Shown one piece after another: positions 45,955 through 59,000 of a stretch of 64,000 nt of DNA. How positions within the stretch are numbered: the first letter of the stretch is position 1; each line of letters starts with the position of its first letter. The stretch lies in the NCBI GenBank assembly GCA_001910725.1, contig MJGA01000012.1:434001-498000 (forward strand), in the 5' to 3' direction. Under the pieces are notes generated by a model. That model was not told the origin of the DNA. It saw only the letters and a list, made by a program, of their open reading frames with translations, and did not search any database. The DNA is from Phanerodontia chrysosporium. Taxonomy: Eukaryota; Basidiomycota; Agaricomycetes; Polyporales; Phanerochaetaceae. The translations under genes and the position numbers were made by a program.

Positions 45955-47796
45955 TCATACGGAACTCTTCACCAAGTCAATCCCCGCGCCCAAGCCACCG
46001 CCACCGCCCGGGGCGCCCGCCACCACATTCTCGCGCCCGCTCGCCCCGCTGCTCAGCCCGTGGTGCTCCTCGAAGAGCTTCCGGCCCACGTTCGCGCGCA
46101 GGCTCGTCAGCTTCGACCCGCCGGGCGCGGCCGGCGACGGCGAGACGTTCAGGAACTCGTGCAGGTTGAAGCTGGACCCCATGGGCGACGCGGCAGCCGT
46201 AGCCGTGCGCGATTCGGAGCTGATGGGCACCGATGCAGACCGCTCAAGCGGACGCGCGCGTGTCGGCGACGTCGGCGCCGGGAGGAGCTGTGCACCGCGC
46301 GCGTCCATGGGGCCGGGCTCGCCCAAGTCGCTCGAGCGCTGGGCGACGCGTGCATTAGGGTTGAGCGGCGACGAGGGGACAGGTGTGCGCGATGGGCCCG
46401 CACCTCCCGCCTGGGAGGCATCGCCCTCGATGGATGCCGTGGAGCCAAATGCGCTCGAGTTGTCTCTGCGTAACGCCCTGCTCGCCGGTGGGTTCCGGTC
46501 GTCCGGGCCCTGGCCCGGCCCTGGGAAGAGGACGCGCCCTTTGAGGCCTGTAGCTCCGCTGAGACTCCGGAGCGCGGATGAATCCTTCCCGTCCCTATCC
46601 TTGGACGTCGTGGGACGCACTGGGGACGGAGAGGTCGCCAGAAACAGCATGAGATCTGCCGCCTCAGTGTCGCTTGGCGGGTGCGGAGTCGTGGTGCTAG
46701 ACAGCCGGTTGTCTGCAGGCCGCACCTGCGCCTTCGGGGTGGTGGTCAAGCCGACATGCGGCAGACTCTGCGTGCGCGCGTGGCGGCTGGACGACGGCGG
46801 TGTGGTCGACCGCGCGTAACGAACGTTAAACGAGTTCTCGGCAGAAGGTCCGAGGGAAGTTGGTGCAGTTGTACGCGCCGAACTCTGCGCGAAGTGGGAA
46901 TATGACTGTGTGGATCCGCCGCCGTCGGAGCCGGCGGACATGCTTGACCGCGGCGAGGAGGCGGTGACGGACACCGATGGTCGCGAGTGCAGCAGCGATG
47001 TCAAGGTCGCGGCTGCCTTCATGTCATCGTCGTTGTCGATGAATCCCTCGGAGCCCAGTGTGCTCTGGGGCGTGATGAGCCGGCTCGAGGGCGCGGTCTC
47101 ACGCTTCTTCCCCTTCGCATCCTTTCGGCTCTTGGCCTTCAGGGAGCTGCTCGATGGGACGCGGGACGCCTTCGCTGCTTTGCGCGGGGGCGTCATCGGC
47201 TTCGCTTCGGGGGCGGGGGAACTGGTGGGTCTTCCGGATTATGGATGGTTCTCGCGCGCTTAGAGGGCGGGGGTTGTAGGAGGGAGGAGAAGAGGCTCTG
47301 CGTCGCTGATGCTGTCACCGAGGACGGTGGGAGCATTGAGCCCTTGCGCGACAGGCCCCGCCCCGACGCGCCCGTGATCATGGCACTGTTGCCTTGCGTG
47401 GCGGGGTTGTTGTAATGGTTACTGCCCGCCCGGCCGATAGCCATCTTCGTGGCAGTGGCATTGTCCTGGGTCTGTGCTTCGAGGTCGGAGAGGTTAGTCT
47501 GTGCGAGGTTGTGCGTCGCCTTGAAGGATGCATAGGACAGGCGTGTGCGAAGTCCTCGGGCGAGCTGCGGAGCGTGTGAGTAAAGGGGTCAAGCGTGCAT
47601 ATACTTCGCGGAAAGCACACACCTGAGCTAGCTCTGCGTTGGCAAAAAACTTCTGGATCGCTCTCTGTCGCTCTTCCCGCACGGCTTGCTCGGGGTCCTT
47701 GCCAGCGATCGGCGTCGTCGAGGGTGAGACTGCGCCTGCTTGGAGAAATGGAGGGCGCGGCGATGGCGTGGTGCCCGACGACGATGGAGTCGCCAT
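45955..47796 (-). CDS. Whi5-like G1/S transcription repressor candidate
   Basis: Exon 1 starts MATPSSSGTTPSPRPPFLQ and contains EERQRAIQKFFANAELAQ. After a GTGTGT...CCGCAG intron comes LARGLRTRLSYASFKATHNL followed by SDLEAQTQ, which fits the short GTB motif of fungal Whi5/Nrm1 proteins that bind SBF/MBF. Further typical blocks are MKAAATLTSLLHSRP, AADLMLFLATSPSPVRP and SFNLHEFLNVSPSPA, set in long Ser/Thr-Pro-rich disorder with many CDK-type SP/TP sites. Whi5 family members repress G1/S genes until phosphorylated, acting in the nucleus. The frame breaks at the C runs of 47209-47219, between PPVPPPP and EAKPMTPPRKAAK; one extra C restores it. The identification rests on motif patterns only. 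Confidence 0.6.
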
Positions 47797-48562
47797 GGTT
47801 GCTGTACACGACAGGATTGCAGTGGGGGACGCTGTGTGCGCCGGCGTTGTCGTTGTTGTCGACGTCGTCGAGGTGGGGGAAGGTAGCGGACGCGGTCAGA
47901 CGCGACGCGCCCCCGGTACGGCACATTGATTACGCAATACTCCCAGCGTCACGTGCGCGCAATTTGCGTCCATGCGTTTCAGTGGAATTCCACTGCCTGC
48001 CGCTCACAAATATGTAGACAATTATTATCGACGAACAGCAAATACATCCCAACGGTTCAGACGCGGCGATGCACTCGAGGAGACAATAATAACAGAGGTG
48101 TTCACACCAAGATTCCCCGATATGGTATTGCCTTGTAAGGAAACGCCCACCGCGAACACGTCGCTCCAAGCCAAAGCGTCAGCCCGCGCGGGTGTTCCTG
48201 GCATCGCTTCGCGGTGAAAGACACCCTTTTGCAGCGGACGATCCCTCGGAAACATGTCATCTGTGTAACACCCGCCCCCGAGTTGTCTCCCAGACACGGT
48301 GCACATGTGCATCCGACCGACGCGCACCCGCCCGACGACTGCGGTCATATGCTCACTCAGCGCGCGCAGTTTGCCTCTCAGATTCTGCCGAGGAACGGCT
48401 GCAGTCGAGCATCGTGGATTGCTTACAGCTATAAAGAGCACCGGTTCATACGGTCACCAGCATATGCATCAGGGTATCCAATATACAGAGCTTGTACAGT
48501 CTAACCCACAATGAATCTCTATGTCATGTCGCGTCGTGAGCTGTATGAAGTGCAGCGGGTAT
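47797..48562. other. intergenic region
   Basis: About 770 bp: the promoter side of the Whi5-like gene and the 3' flank of the cytochrome b5 gene. A plus-strand TATA-like TATAAAG near 48431 has no gene assigned. Confidence 0.45.
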
Positions 48563-49389
48563 CTATGGCTCGGGTACGAGGAATCCGACAAGACAGCCGT
48601 CTAGCATGTAATCTACGTTCACCCAAGCATGCGTTAATGCTGTGCAGACTGGCGTTAGCGTTGGTCAGAAAGGTAGAGCTGGAAACGCACAGAATAGCTT
48701 GGTGCCATCGCGACCAGCGACGCGCATAAGTTCCTTCTCTCCCCGGGATGGTACGGAAGATAGTGCGTAATGTTGTACACCTTTCCGTTGAACGCGGACC
48801 ACGCGTCGTCTTTCTTATTGTGCTCCTTCAGCATCGACGGCGTCACCCGCATCAGCTGGTCAACCCCCTGCGGAACAAAGGACACGGATCAACAGGAGCG
48901 CGTGGCTGAGACACGGATGGTACGCACCCGTAAGTCCTTCCCGGACTTCTTCAGGTTTGCCCAGTCGAGGGGACCATGTCCGGGAGCTAGCGCGACCTTG
49001 CGCGACTTTTTCGCGGGGGCCTTCGTCGTGGTGAGCGGCGGCGCGAGCGAGCCAGCGCCCTGCGGCACTGCCAACGAGCTAGAGGAACTGGGGACGCCGG
49101 GTTGTCGCACAGCAAGACCAGGGAGCGGTGGCGGTGGCATCCGCTGTGAGTCACTGAGAACCGGAGGCACTGGGGCAGCTTTGGAGCTCGCAGAGTCTAG
49201 TCGCTGGGCACTGTTGATGGCAGGGAAGGCAGGAGGGACGTCGTCATCGTCCGCGCCGCGGACTGTCTCGGTGTCACTGTCATCGTCGTGCTCTGGCGGT
49301 GGCGGCTCTGAGACGATGGTAGGCGTCGGGGCAACAGGTTCTGCAGAGCTAAATGGAGAGGGAAGCCAGCTTCGCAGATATGATGCCAT
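48563..49389 (-). CDS. cytochrome b5-type heme-binding domain protein
   Basis: Starts MASYLRSWLPSPFSSAEP. The N-terminal half is disordered, proline-rich and acidic. A GTGCGT...CCGCAG intron leads to the b5 domain: MRVTPSMLKEHNKKDDAW, AFNGKVYNITHYLPYHPG with the first heme-ligand His, then ELMRVAGRDGTKLF. Another intron leads to SLTHAWVNVDYMLDGCLVGFLV, with the second His in HAW, and the stop at 48563-48565. The domain is complete. There is no membrane anchor, so it is probably a soluble electron carrier or heme chaperone; this layout is conserved in fungi and uncharacterised. Between YHPG and GEKELMRV the frame breaks at the C4/G run 48741-48747, and one added base gives the invariant HPGG motif. 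Confidence 0.85.
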
Positions 49390-50495
49390 CTTGTAGTCTA
49401 TTGGATTGGAGACTGTGGTAGTCTCAAGATCAAGAGCAAAGGTGAAGAGTACTGTAATTGGGCAAGAGCGACTGGCTACAGTCGCGCGCTTATTACAAAT
49501 GACTCGTTCGCTTTAGGAAGGTGCTGTAATCAACCGCAGGCGCCTGAGCTGAGCTGAACTTCGAGTCGCTGGCGTCCTGCAACTTTCTTCCTACCTTCAC
49601 AAGTTTGGATGTCGCTTGGACTATTTTCTCTCGCTCACTCCAACAGTAATTTGGGGTGATCTGGTACACACTCTTGGCGAACAGTAGCCTCCAGCTTGCT
49701 CGCCTGCGGGTTGGGCTTTCGACATAGGAGCCACCCTCCTTCGGAGGCCGGTCCGTGCTCCCAGCTGCAGCCCATCGAGAAAATACGCATGGTTGGGCGA
49801 ATCGAGGTTTTGCTCCGCTAAAGGTCTCTAGGAGGACGCACTACGCCTGCAAGCACGGCCCGGTCAGGGCCTGTGGCGGCGAAGCGCCTTCGCTTGAGAC
49901 AGTCTCGGCCCAACGGGGTACGCCCGCCAAGCTCTCTGCTCCTTTCGATGCTAAAGCTTGAATCTTCTGTCTGTTGCATTAGCAGGCCTTAGCGATCCTT
50001 CACATATCGCGAAGTCAGTCATGACGTTCGCGTCTGCTCGGACCTTCGATCCGAACCGCCGGATCCTGGTTCTTGGCCCTGGCGACTCCTGAGGTGGCGG
50101 GCGCGGCGGGCCGCCTGAATAGAGCGCGAGGGGAGGCGAGGGGTCACAAGGTGCACGGGCAGAAAGAATCGCGCGCCGCGCCTTTGCAGGTGTGGTCATG
50201 CCAAGATCGCGATCGGTGCGCGTTTGCCAGGCGCCCGCGCAATTTTGCGCACACCCCCGACGGCTCCGCTGTTGGGTAAACGTCTAGCACGAGCCGCCAT
50301 CAGAGCCCGTCCAGACTGCCTGCTGTGGGGCCCCGTGGGCGGAAGACAACCCCGTTTGCGGTGCCTGGATAGACCGGGTTTCAATTTCTGATCGTCTGGG
50401 GCAGGCCATAAAGCCTGCAGGGTCGCCGCTGTTCAGAATCCAGGCTCGCACACCACCTTCCTCTCACCCTCTGTATACGCCTTCTCGCTGCCACC
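49390..50495. other. divergent intergenic region
   Basis: About 1.1 kb between outward-facing genes, so it should hold both promoters. A short GC-rich inverted repeat (GCGAAGCGCCTTCGC) lies near 49880. No gene is seen. Confidence 0.5.
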
Positions 50496-52199
50496 ATGGG
50501 CCTCGCCGAAATCTCACGAGATAGACATGCGTACGCCATCGCTGCGGCGGCCGCGCTGGGCTCCATCTTCTACGGCTGGGACATCGGCCTCATTGGTGGC
50601 GTGCTCGCGCTGCCGTCCTTCAAGTCCTACTTCGCCATCGACAGCATGAGCAAGTCTGCGCAGGCCGATCTCTCGGGAACATCGTGTCCGTGCTGCAGGG
50701 CGGATGCTTGTACGTGTCGTGTCTATCGGGCTGTCGATCCGCAGCTGACTTTGTGGGTCCCAGTTTCGGTGCCTTGTTCACAGGTTACCTGTCAAATACG
50801 TTCGGGCGCAAGCCGATCCTGATCCTGTCCGGTATCATCTACCTCGTCGGTAGCTTGATCCAAGCTCTCATCGGGCTGGGCATGGACTCCACCGCCGCTT
50901 TGAAGCTGTTCTATTTCAGTCGCTTCTTTGCTGGCATTGGCGTCGGTATGGTCTCCGCGTTGGTGCCGTCCTACGTGTCCGAGTGTGTCCCCAAGGCAAT
51001 CCGTGGACGCTGCACGGGCATGGTCCAGCTGGCCAATAACATTGGTATCATGTTGAGCTGTAAGCGTCTTTGTTCAACCCGGCATCCAGAATCCTTGCTC
51101 ATTCATCGCAGTCTGGGTCAACTACGGTGTCAGCATGAACTACGCGGGAACCGACAACATGCAGTGGCGTCTGCCGCTCATCATCCAGCTCATCCCCGGC
51201 GTGCTCTTCATCATGTTCATGGTCTTCCAGCCCGAGTCTCCCCGCTGGCTCGTTGAGCACGGCCACTTTGACCGCGCCGCCAAGTCGCTCGCTCGCGCAG
51301 CCGGCTGCCATCCCGACGACGACAGCGTGCTGGCCGAGCTCGCCGACATCAAGGCCGACTTCGAGGGCAAGGAGAAGACGCCGATCCTGAAGCAGTTCGC
51401 GCTCATGGCCGAGTCGCGCACGACGGCGCTGCGCTGCTTCATCCCGTCGCTCGTGATGTTCTTCCAGCAGGCGACGGGCACGAACGCGATCAACTACTTC
51501 TCGCCGTCTATCTTCGCGAGCCTCGGCATCTCGAGCACGACGTCCGGCCTGTTCGCGACGGGCGTGTACGGCGTCGTCAAGACCGTGTCCGTCGCGCTCG
51601 TCCTCGCGTTCGCCGTCGAGGGCCTCGGGCGCAAGCGCTGCCTCATGATCGGCGGGCTCGGGCAGGGCCTCATGATGCTCTGGATCGGCGGCTTCTCGGG
51701 CGTGCACCCGCAGCCGAACATCGTGCCCGCGTCGTACGTCTCGCTCGTCGCCGTGTACCTCTACGCCGTCTTCTACTGCGTCGGCTGGGGCCCGCTCCCG
51801 TGGGTCGTCGCCGCGGAGGTCGCGCCCAACCACGTCCGCGCGGCGTCGCAGTCGCTCGCTATCGGTGTCAACTGGCTCTTCTCGTTCACCGTCTCGAAGC
51901 TCACGCCGATCATGCTCGACCGCATCAAGTACGGCACGTACCTCGTCTTTGGTGTCTTCTGCATCATCATGGTCACCTGGACGTATTTCTGCCTCCCCGA
52001 GACCAAGGGCTATGCCCTCGAGGACATCCGCTATCTTTTCGAGCAGGATGTCGTCGTCCGTGCGCTGCAGGACGCCCCCGGCGGTCGGCTCTTCTTGGGC
52101 TCGAGGCGTGCAGTGCCGGCTGAGGAGTTGAAGGCGCGGGATGTCGGGTCGGACGACGAGGCGGCGCAGGATATCAAGGAGGACCACTCGAAGGTGTAA
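50496..52199 (+). CDS. MFS sugar/quinate-type transporter
   Basis: Plasma-membrane sugar porter of the major facilitator superfamily, about 530 aa with 12 expected helices. The start MGLAEISRDRHAYAIAAAAALG leads into the first helix (FYGWDIGLIGGVLALPSF). Family signatures are GRKPILILSG, RFFAGIGVGMVSALVPSYVSECVPKAIRG, PESPRWLVEHGH, FFQQATGTNAINYFSP, a loop EGLGRKRCL and PETKGYALEDIRYLF. The sequence is close to quinate permease and related fungal hexose carriers; substrate unknown. Introns are about 50709-50764 (resuming at FFGALFTGYLS) and 51061-51110. At the GGG of 50675-50677 the frame breaks between ADLSG and NIVSVLQGGC; one extra base restores the conserved SGNIVSVLQ block. The acidic C-terminal tail (VGSDDEAAQDIKEDHSKV) is cytosolic. 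Confidence 0.88.
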
Positions 52200-52554
52200 T
52201 CGTGGTCCGTTGGCTCACTGTATGCTCACGACTTGACGAACATTCATGAAGCGTGATGCAAATGTAACTGTAGATGTTTGTAGAGTATTCTTACACGGAT
52301 TTCTTCCTCGCTTTATACATATTTTTCTCAAAGTCTACAGCAGTGCTTGGGGTCCTGCCTCAGTGATGGCGCATCACTTCCCGCCGTCAGCGCGTCTCAG
52401 TTTTCTGGGGAATCTGGGCATGTCACCTGCACGAGCGACTCGGATAACGACCCTCCTTGTTTCGAAACGTCCATCTCCAAACGTCTCCTGCGCTTTGTCT
52501 ATACCCCCGAGCTCGCTGCTGTATGCACGCCTCTCAGTGTTCTAATCCACGAGA

Positions 52555-55500
52555 ATGAATACACCGTATCAAAGCCGTTCTGTTGAGGGTGACTTCTCGC
52601 CCGCGACTCACTATCACCAGCAGCCCAACCAGAGGGGATTCAGAGGGCGCAGACCTTACTATCGAAATCGCGGAAGTTACCAACAGCACAAAAATACCCC
52701 GTGGAAGCCACATGTTACCGTGAAGGAGGAGCCGTTAGGAGACGCGTCGTTGCTGGCCCGCCTGGAGCCTGCCCCGGGCTCTCTCCTGAATCGCCTAAGC
52801 CCGGCGAAGGACTCGCAGTCGCCAGAGATGTCCAAGGGTCGCGTACCCTTGATGAACCGAATATCTGGAATCAAGCAAGAGGAGCGGGAGGTGGAGATTA
52901 TGGAGATCGTGGACGTCGACGAGGTTGAGAGCATAGCGAGCTCAAGGCGTGTTACACCGCAAACCATGCCCACTGAGGCCTCGAAAGGAGCTTTGGTGCG
53001 TCGATCCTCAACTCGAGTACCGAAGTACCTATTAGCTTATATGCTTCACAGGCAGAACAATTGATTGCAGATGCGCTCACGCAAGGGCAGCAGGTCGCAG
53101 TCTGTACACCTACCCGGCTATCGCGCAGATCTCCTGGGTCAGAGGCCGCCGTAGACGATATACTGGCTACCGAAGACATGCAGCTGAGCTCGTCCCCTCC
53201 GATGCCTGTCCACCCTCTCGCAAGAACCGAGAGTAATATTACCGAGTCTGTGGCTTCGGCATCGTCCCGTTCGACTAGCGCAGACCGTGCCACATTAATA
53301 GAACAAGCGAAAGGGCTTATTGCACCCCTCATCGCACGGAATGCTAAGCTTCGGAATCCGGAATTGGACCCAAAGGTCCTGGAAGAACAGGCCTTGCGGC
53401 TCGTAACGGAGGAGCAGTGTTTGCAGTTTATGAAATTTGCTGCAGAAAGTCGCAAGCAAATGAAGGCGGGGAACACAGCAGTCCCATCGATGCCGAGGGA
53501 GACGGAGCAAGAGAGTGCACAGAAAGCGGTGCACGAGGGGACTATGGGCGTAGGAAACGGCGCACCTGCGCAAGACGGTGCTGCAGGCCCGCCAACGAGA
53601 GGAGAGAAGTCCGATACCGTGACAAAAGAATGCATGCCCATGCATGCCGAGCCGAGTTCTGGCACGAAGAGATCACGGTCGGTCACAGCCGATCCACATG
53701 AGCCTGCAAGACCACACAAAACGCCGCGGAGGACGTCTCAACCGCAATCTGGAGAAGCTGGACCGTCGAGCATACGCACTAGCGCTGCAGGTTCCTTAGC
53801 AAGCAGTCTGCGCCGTGACAACCCCGCCTCTAGGCTGGGAAAGGCACCACCGACCGCGCCAAGAGCGTGGCGTATGGCTGAGGCTACGATATCTGCACTT
53901 CCTGCCGTGGATACTTCGCCATTCCCACCTGTCGAAGCAGCGAAAACAAACAATCAAGGACAAGGTAAACTGTCGTCCCCCGCTGATCAGTCTTCGATAG
54001 GGACACCGCCGGACGGACGGGCCGAGAGGGAGCGCAGCCCCGCCGCTGCGAATGGCGAGAGCGTACGACCGGTGCACGAACTGAAGGAGACGGTGTCGTT
54101 CGCGGAATCGGAGGATATGGATATTTCTTCAAGTCCGCGGTCGATACCTGCGATAATGTCGCCGCCAGTACGACAGAACCAACAGCCTACGTTGACGAGC
54201 GTAGAGACCAATCAGACAGGCGGGAATTCTGGTTTCAAAACTTCTTCGCCTCAGGGCAACACGATCGTAGAACCGAAGCAAGCAGGCGAGTCTACTAGCT
54301 CCGTATCGCACTCTGCAGAGCGCCCTCTGCACTCAAATACTGTTGAATCTGGGTCTCCAGCTGCGTCAAACGGGCAGCCACACGTATCTCTTTCACTTCA
54401 AAGCAACGGTTCGAAGGACACGACAAATGCCAATCCAAGTGATGGGCACACGCCACGTGATAGCGCGCGCTCGACACCATTCTTCCTCCCATAGAAGAGG
54501 TGTCGAATATAACTTCCGCTTCCAATGTATCAAACCCTGTCCTACCAGATGGCTTAGACAGTCCCGTTATGCCACCAGGCGGGCCGCCTGACGATATACC
54601 GTCGGAAACTCAAACCAGCCCTGCCTTGGGCACTTCGACTGCACGTGCAGATACGAATCCCCGAAGAATGGAGATAACTCATTCACACCTACTCAGGAGA
54701 TATCATTGACGCAGCATAACGATACGAGCGACGCGAAATGCGTAGACAACGTTTCTCTGTCTGCGGCCACGTCCGAGCCAGAGACCTCGGGACTGGCGCG
54801 ACGAAGCCCGTTCCCGACACCACATGCGAGTACAAGAGCAGACAAAAAGCCATCTCCTGTTCCGCACACTGACATCCCGCCGTCTGCGTTTCCTTCCTCT
54901 AGCTCTGCCGCTGTGCAATCTCAGACACCACCAGCCCCAGTCGTTGGCCGCCCCCAGTCCACGATGGAGGAGGTCGCCGCGCCACCGCCGGATGCAACAT
55001 CGCCGGAAAGCCGCCCTACTTCACCATCCCGGGAAACCGCTGCCATGGAAGTCGACGCTGAGGCCTCAAACCCAGCCCTCCCTGTCTCCGATTCCCAGCC
55101 AGCAAACCCTTCGCCGCTTCAACTGCCCGGTCTCTGCTTCGCAGAGATCGGGCGGACGCACGCGGCTGTCAACACCGTCACGTTTGAGGTCGACGATGCG
55201 CTCGCCACCGCGGCGAAGCGATGGGCTGAGCGAAGGCCCGAGCACGAGTGCGTACCGCCGTTCCCGCTGAGCGCCTCTGCGCGACGTGTATTCTCACCTG
55301 CCTGCAGCCCGGCGTCCTGCGTCGTGTTCGAACTGCTCTGTCTGCACACGTCCGACGTGCAGGCCGTCGTGCAGGCCGGCGAGTCTGTGTCCCCTGCGGC
55401 GTTCGCGGCCGCGCTGCGAAAGTTGAAGACAAGGTGGCCGCCCCGTGGCCAGCTCGTCGTCGAGATGAATCGGGATACCGTGTCGCGCGGCAGCTGGCTG

Positions 55501-55750
55501 CCTAAGCATCTGGTATGTGTGTGGTAGGCAGGCTATGCTCCAGTGTTTGCTTACTGTTTGTTCGCAGGGGCCTGAGGATGGCCCGCTCGATGTCACCCCC
55601 AACATCGTCCCCGGGACCAACACGATTCGCCTCATTCAGCTGGGCGGACAGGCTGACCTCCTCTTCATCCTTTACGTCGGGCGACCCGACGAGAACGACA
55701 CGTCGGACTCCTGGGAGCACTGGCTCAGAACACTGAGGCAGAAGCCCTGA
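52555..55750 (+). CDS. low-complexity protein with a conserved C-terminal domain
   Basis: Starts MNTPYQSRSVEGDFSP. The long Ser/Pro/Gln-rich disorder has an Arg/Gly/Tyr-rich start (RGFRGRRPYYRNRG), SUMO-consensus-like VKEEP, and a helical segment LIEQAKGLIAPLIARNAKLRNPELD (about 53305). The folded C-terminus runs from LPGLCFAEIGRTHAAVNTVTFEVDDALATAAKRWAERRP through FELLCLHTSD and KLKTRWPPRGQLVVEMN. An intron precedes GPEDGPLDVTPNIVPGTNTIRLIQLGGQADLLFILYVG. This loosely recalls PINIT-type domains, but no SP-RING follows. The frame breaks twice: at 54488-54490 (PFFLP to EEVSNITS) and at 54659-54662 (DTNP to KNGDNSFTPTQ); one C at each restores a single protein. Probably nuclear; function unknown. 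Confidence 0.65.
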
Positions 55751-56061
55751 ACCGAGCCGCGTACAATTTTGCACTCTACTTATAACTTATTCCTTACATC
55801 ATGCATGTTGTTGTGCTCTGTGCTGTCGCAATACCAACGTACATCAGTTATATTACCATCACACGTTTCCTTACGACAATAGCGCGTCAATTCGATGGAG
55901 AGAATGAGCAACCAAGGCCTATAATAACCCTCGAAGGCATCATGTAAAATACCAAGAATAATTACCGATTGTGGAGTGTTGCACATAGCATAGCAGAGCA
56001 TAGCAAGACAGCGAAGACATGAACACAAGGGACCCTGCAAGAAAAGAGAGAATAAGAAACA
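55751..56061. other. short convergent intergenic region
   Basis: About 310 bp between two stops, AT-richer than the flanks, consistent with both 3' UTRs. Confidence 0.5.
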
Positions 56062-59000
56062 TTACGTGTGGGCGTGCTCAAGGTATTTGCTACATCGACT
56101 TAGGTCAATTGGCGGCACTACGATGCGCGACAGCCTTCGAAGGTTGCGCTCCCAATCCATCTGGTTCCTCTTGCGGTCCCACCACCGCGCTGATTGCCTT
56201 GGCGTGAGTGGATGTAGCCGCAACACGAAGACATAGGCGCTATGGTCGACGTGGGGGTTGCCAGAGTACACCTCGATCTTGTTCATGCCTGGACGGGCGT
56301 CCTTCGAGAGGTCAAGAAGGTGGTCGTACTTGTTTTTCAGCTATTCGAAGGGAGGGTGAGTGGAAAATCCGAGAAAAGTTGGCTGTGAGGCGTACGAGGT
56401 CAGCCCATGTCACTCCGTACTCGGAGGATGCCGGCCTTCGATGCGTAGCTGGACCCATTGGTTGTGAGGAAAAGGACTTGGCGGGTACGCGAATATGCTC
56501 TCTTCTGTCGGATTCTTCAAGGTCTTGCGCCTATCGTCGCACTCGTCGAAGAGGTAGCAAGAAAGTGACAAGCACCTCAAAGAACTCGGGTCGCTAGAAG
56601 AAATGAAAGTCAGGCTATATTCGGACTGCTTTCGCGGATGCCTACCGGACAAGCTCCTTATGGTCCCCCTGTTTCGACCACACGAGACACGCCTCATACT
56701 CAGCTTGCGCCAGCTCAAAAGAGAAGGTAAGAGGTGTAGTGTTGCCACGAGGCCTGCCGCGGTTCAGACCGAGAATCCGTGAACCGTCGCGGAACATCGG
56801 CAGCTTATCGAGGTCCTCGGGCTTGATCGCCTGTGCACGGGGCCCTATGTCCTCCACATTGCACTGTGGCCCTTCACGCTTCTTGTGGCCATTTACCCGC
56901 GACAGACTAGGTAACAGGACACCAGGACTACTGCGGCCGTTAATCGCGGTATCCTCAATCGCTATAGGGTCGACGCTTGTTTTCGCCTGGACGGGAGAAT
57001 ACACGAAGTTCCCGCTGGAGAAAGCTTCGACAGTATACTCCCTAGGGTGCGTGCGGATGGCCATCTCCTGCGGTAGGGGAAGGGTCGGTGTTCCCTGCAT
57101 GCTCTTCCGCCGCTGGGCAAGAGGCAAGTCTGGGCTTCCGGAACGCGCGCGTTTCAATGGAGGAGACTCGAATGGACAGCTTGCGCGACGATGTATTGGT
57201 CCCTCACCAGCGGCCACAGAGAATGTAGGTGCCTGTGGGACAACTGCGGTAGTCGTGACCGATGTCTCTATACCCTGGGCGACTGGTACGGGGGCATTGG
57301 CGGATTGTAGGTCGTTCACGAGCAGCGAGGTTGCAGAAACTGGCGTGTCGGCGAGGGAAGCTTCGGTTTCCGGGACGCTGGTAGCTGATGTTGGCTCAGA
57401 TGTGCTACCCTGAGGTTCTTCAGAGCGGAGAGCAGGGGGTTTCGGAGGCAGCAACCTGAACCTTACTCCCGGACTGTCAGCCGATTGAAGCGAGATGGCG
57501 CCGGTAGGCAACTGGACAGCAGCAGAAGCACCCGTTGACGAAGAGGAGACCTGAGTCTGAGGTAGAAGCTCAGAGGCTCGGATCCCAGGCGGTCCCTTCT
57601 TCGAAGTCGACCTCTTGATAACATGAGGAACGTGACCACTTGTGCCGGCCTTGTTAGAAGTAGGTGTGGTGTTATGGTTCGAGGAAGACGACGCCTCATG
57701 GTGACCCTCAACAGGAGTGGCGTTTATTGACGAGTTTGGTATAGCAGCGACAGTAGCATCTGGTGGGTGAGACACCTTAGAAAAGACCAAGTCGGGGATC
57801 GGGTGCTTCTTCGCCTTCGTCTCAGTAGGAGATCCCAGCTTGGACAGATCCAGCATGCGCGTGGGGGATACCGTGAATGCCGCCTTAGTGGAGGAGGCAG
57901 AGGAAGACGGATCGACAGCATTCTCACTGCGGACTGCATCTGGAACAGCGGACGGCATTGGTTTGGCGTGATGGGTGCTTGCATCGGTACCCTCATTAGA
58001 CACGCTCAGAGGTGTAGGTGGCGCGAATGGTTCGCTCGACATAGAGGTCTGTACCGTAGTCTGGGGAGGGGGATCCGCCGCCTTTCCGGCGGCTGGGACT
58101 CCCTCCACAGCGGCAGACATGGCATCTGCGATGGAGACGACTTGCTCGGCCGCGGTAACCCTACTAGCATCGGGTGGATCGGAAGGGCGTGTTTCTCCGA
58201 TTAATGGCGCATCCTTCGACGAGCCCTGGGTGCTCTTATCCATCGTCACGTCGCAATTATCCTTCGCCACCTCCGAGGGCTGCGGCGCCGTAGATTGTTT
58301 CATGTGCTGCCCCGTCTCTGGTTGTACCTCCTCATTCTCCTTTTCTTTCCCCTTCTCCTTCTGCTGTCGAAACCACTCCACGTCTTCCATCATGAAGTCT
58401 TCGGTCAAAACTCGCTTCGGCTTTGATTTGCGCTTTACCGGTGCTGACACGGAGGCCTCTGGAGTTGCCGATATGCTTACCGGAGGCGATGCCGATGTTG
58501 ATGGAATGGGCGCGCTGACGACTCTGGTAGTATTACTCGATGATGGGCGCTGCGGCATAGCGGAGAACGAGCTGCTGCTGCTTGGGCGGGACGGAGTTGG
58601 ATGGCCTACCAAGGTAGGACTGGGTTGCGGATACGGCGACATCTGTGCTGGTGAAGCGACCTGTTGGCGATACGGCACGGTAGGAGGTACAGATACATGC
58701 ATTGGCATTGCCATCGGTGCCGGCATTGGAGGGGCGGAGGGTCCGTTGTAGTGGATGAATTTCTGGTATGGCAGGGTCGCAGGGCTTTGCTGTATGTAAT
58801 GCGCAAATGGAGGCTGGCCGGGGATGGGTGCATGTGGGTTGTGGGATACCGGGGAGGCTGATTGTGGTGTACTGGGTCCGCTAGCCGACCTGTTGTGGGT
58901 CGTCACATGTGCAGGTATGCGGACAGTGGGAGGTCGCGGTGCATCGACAGTTTGGAGGAGTGCCTCGAGGCGCGCTGCGACAGTGAGTGCATAAGAGCTG

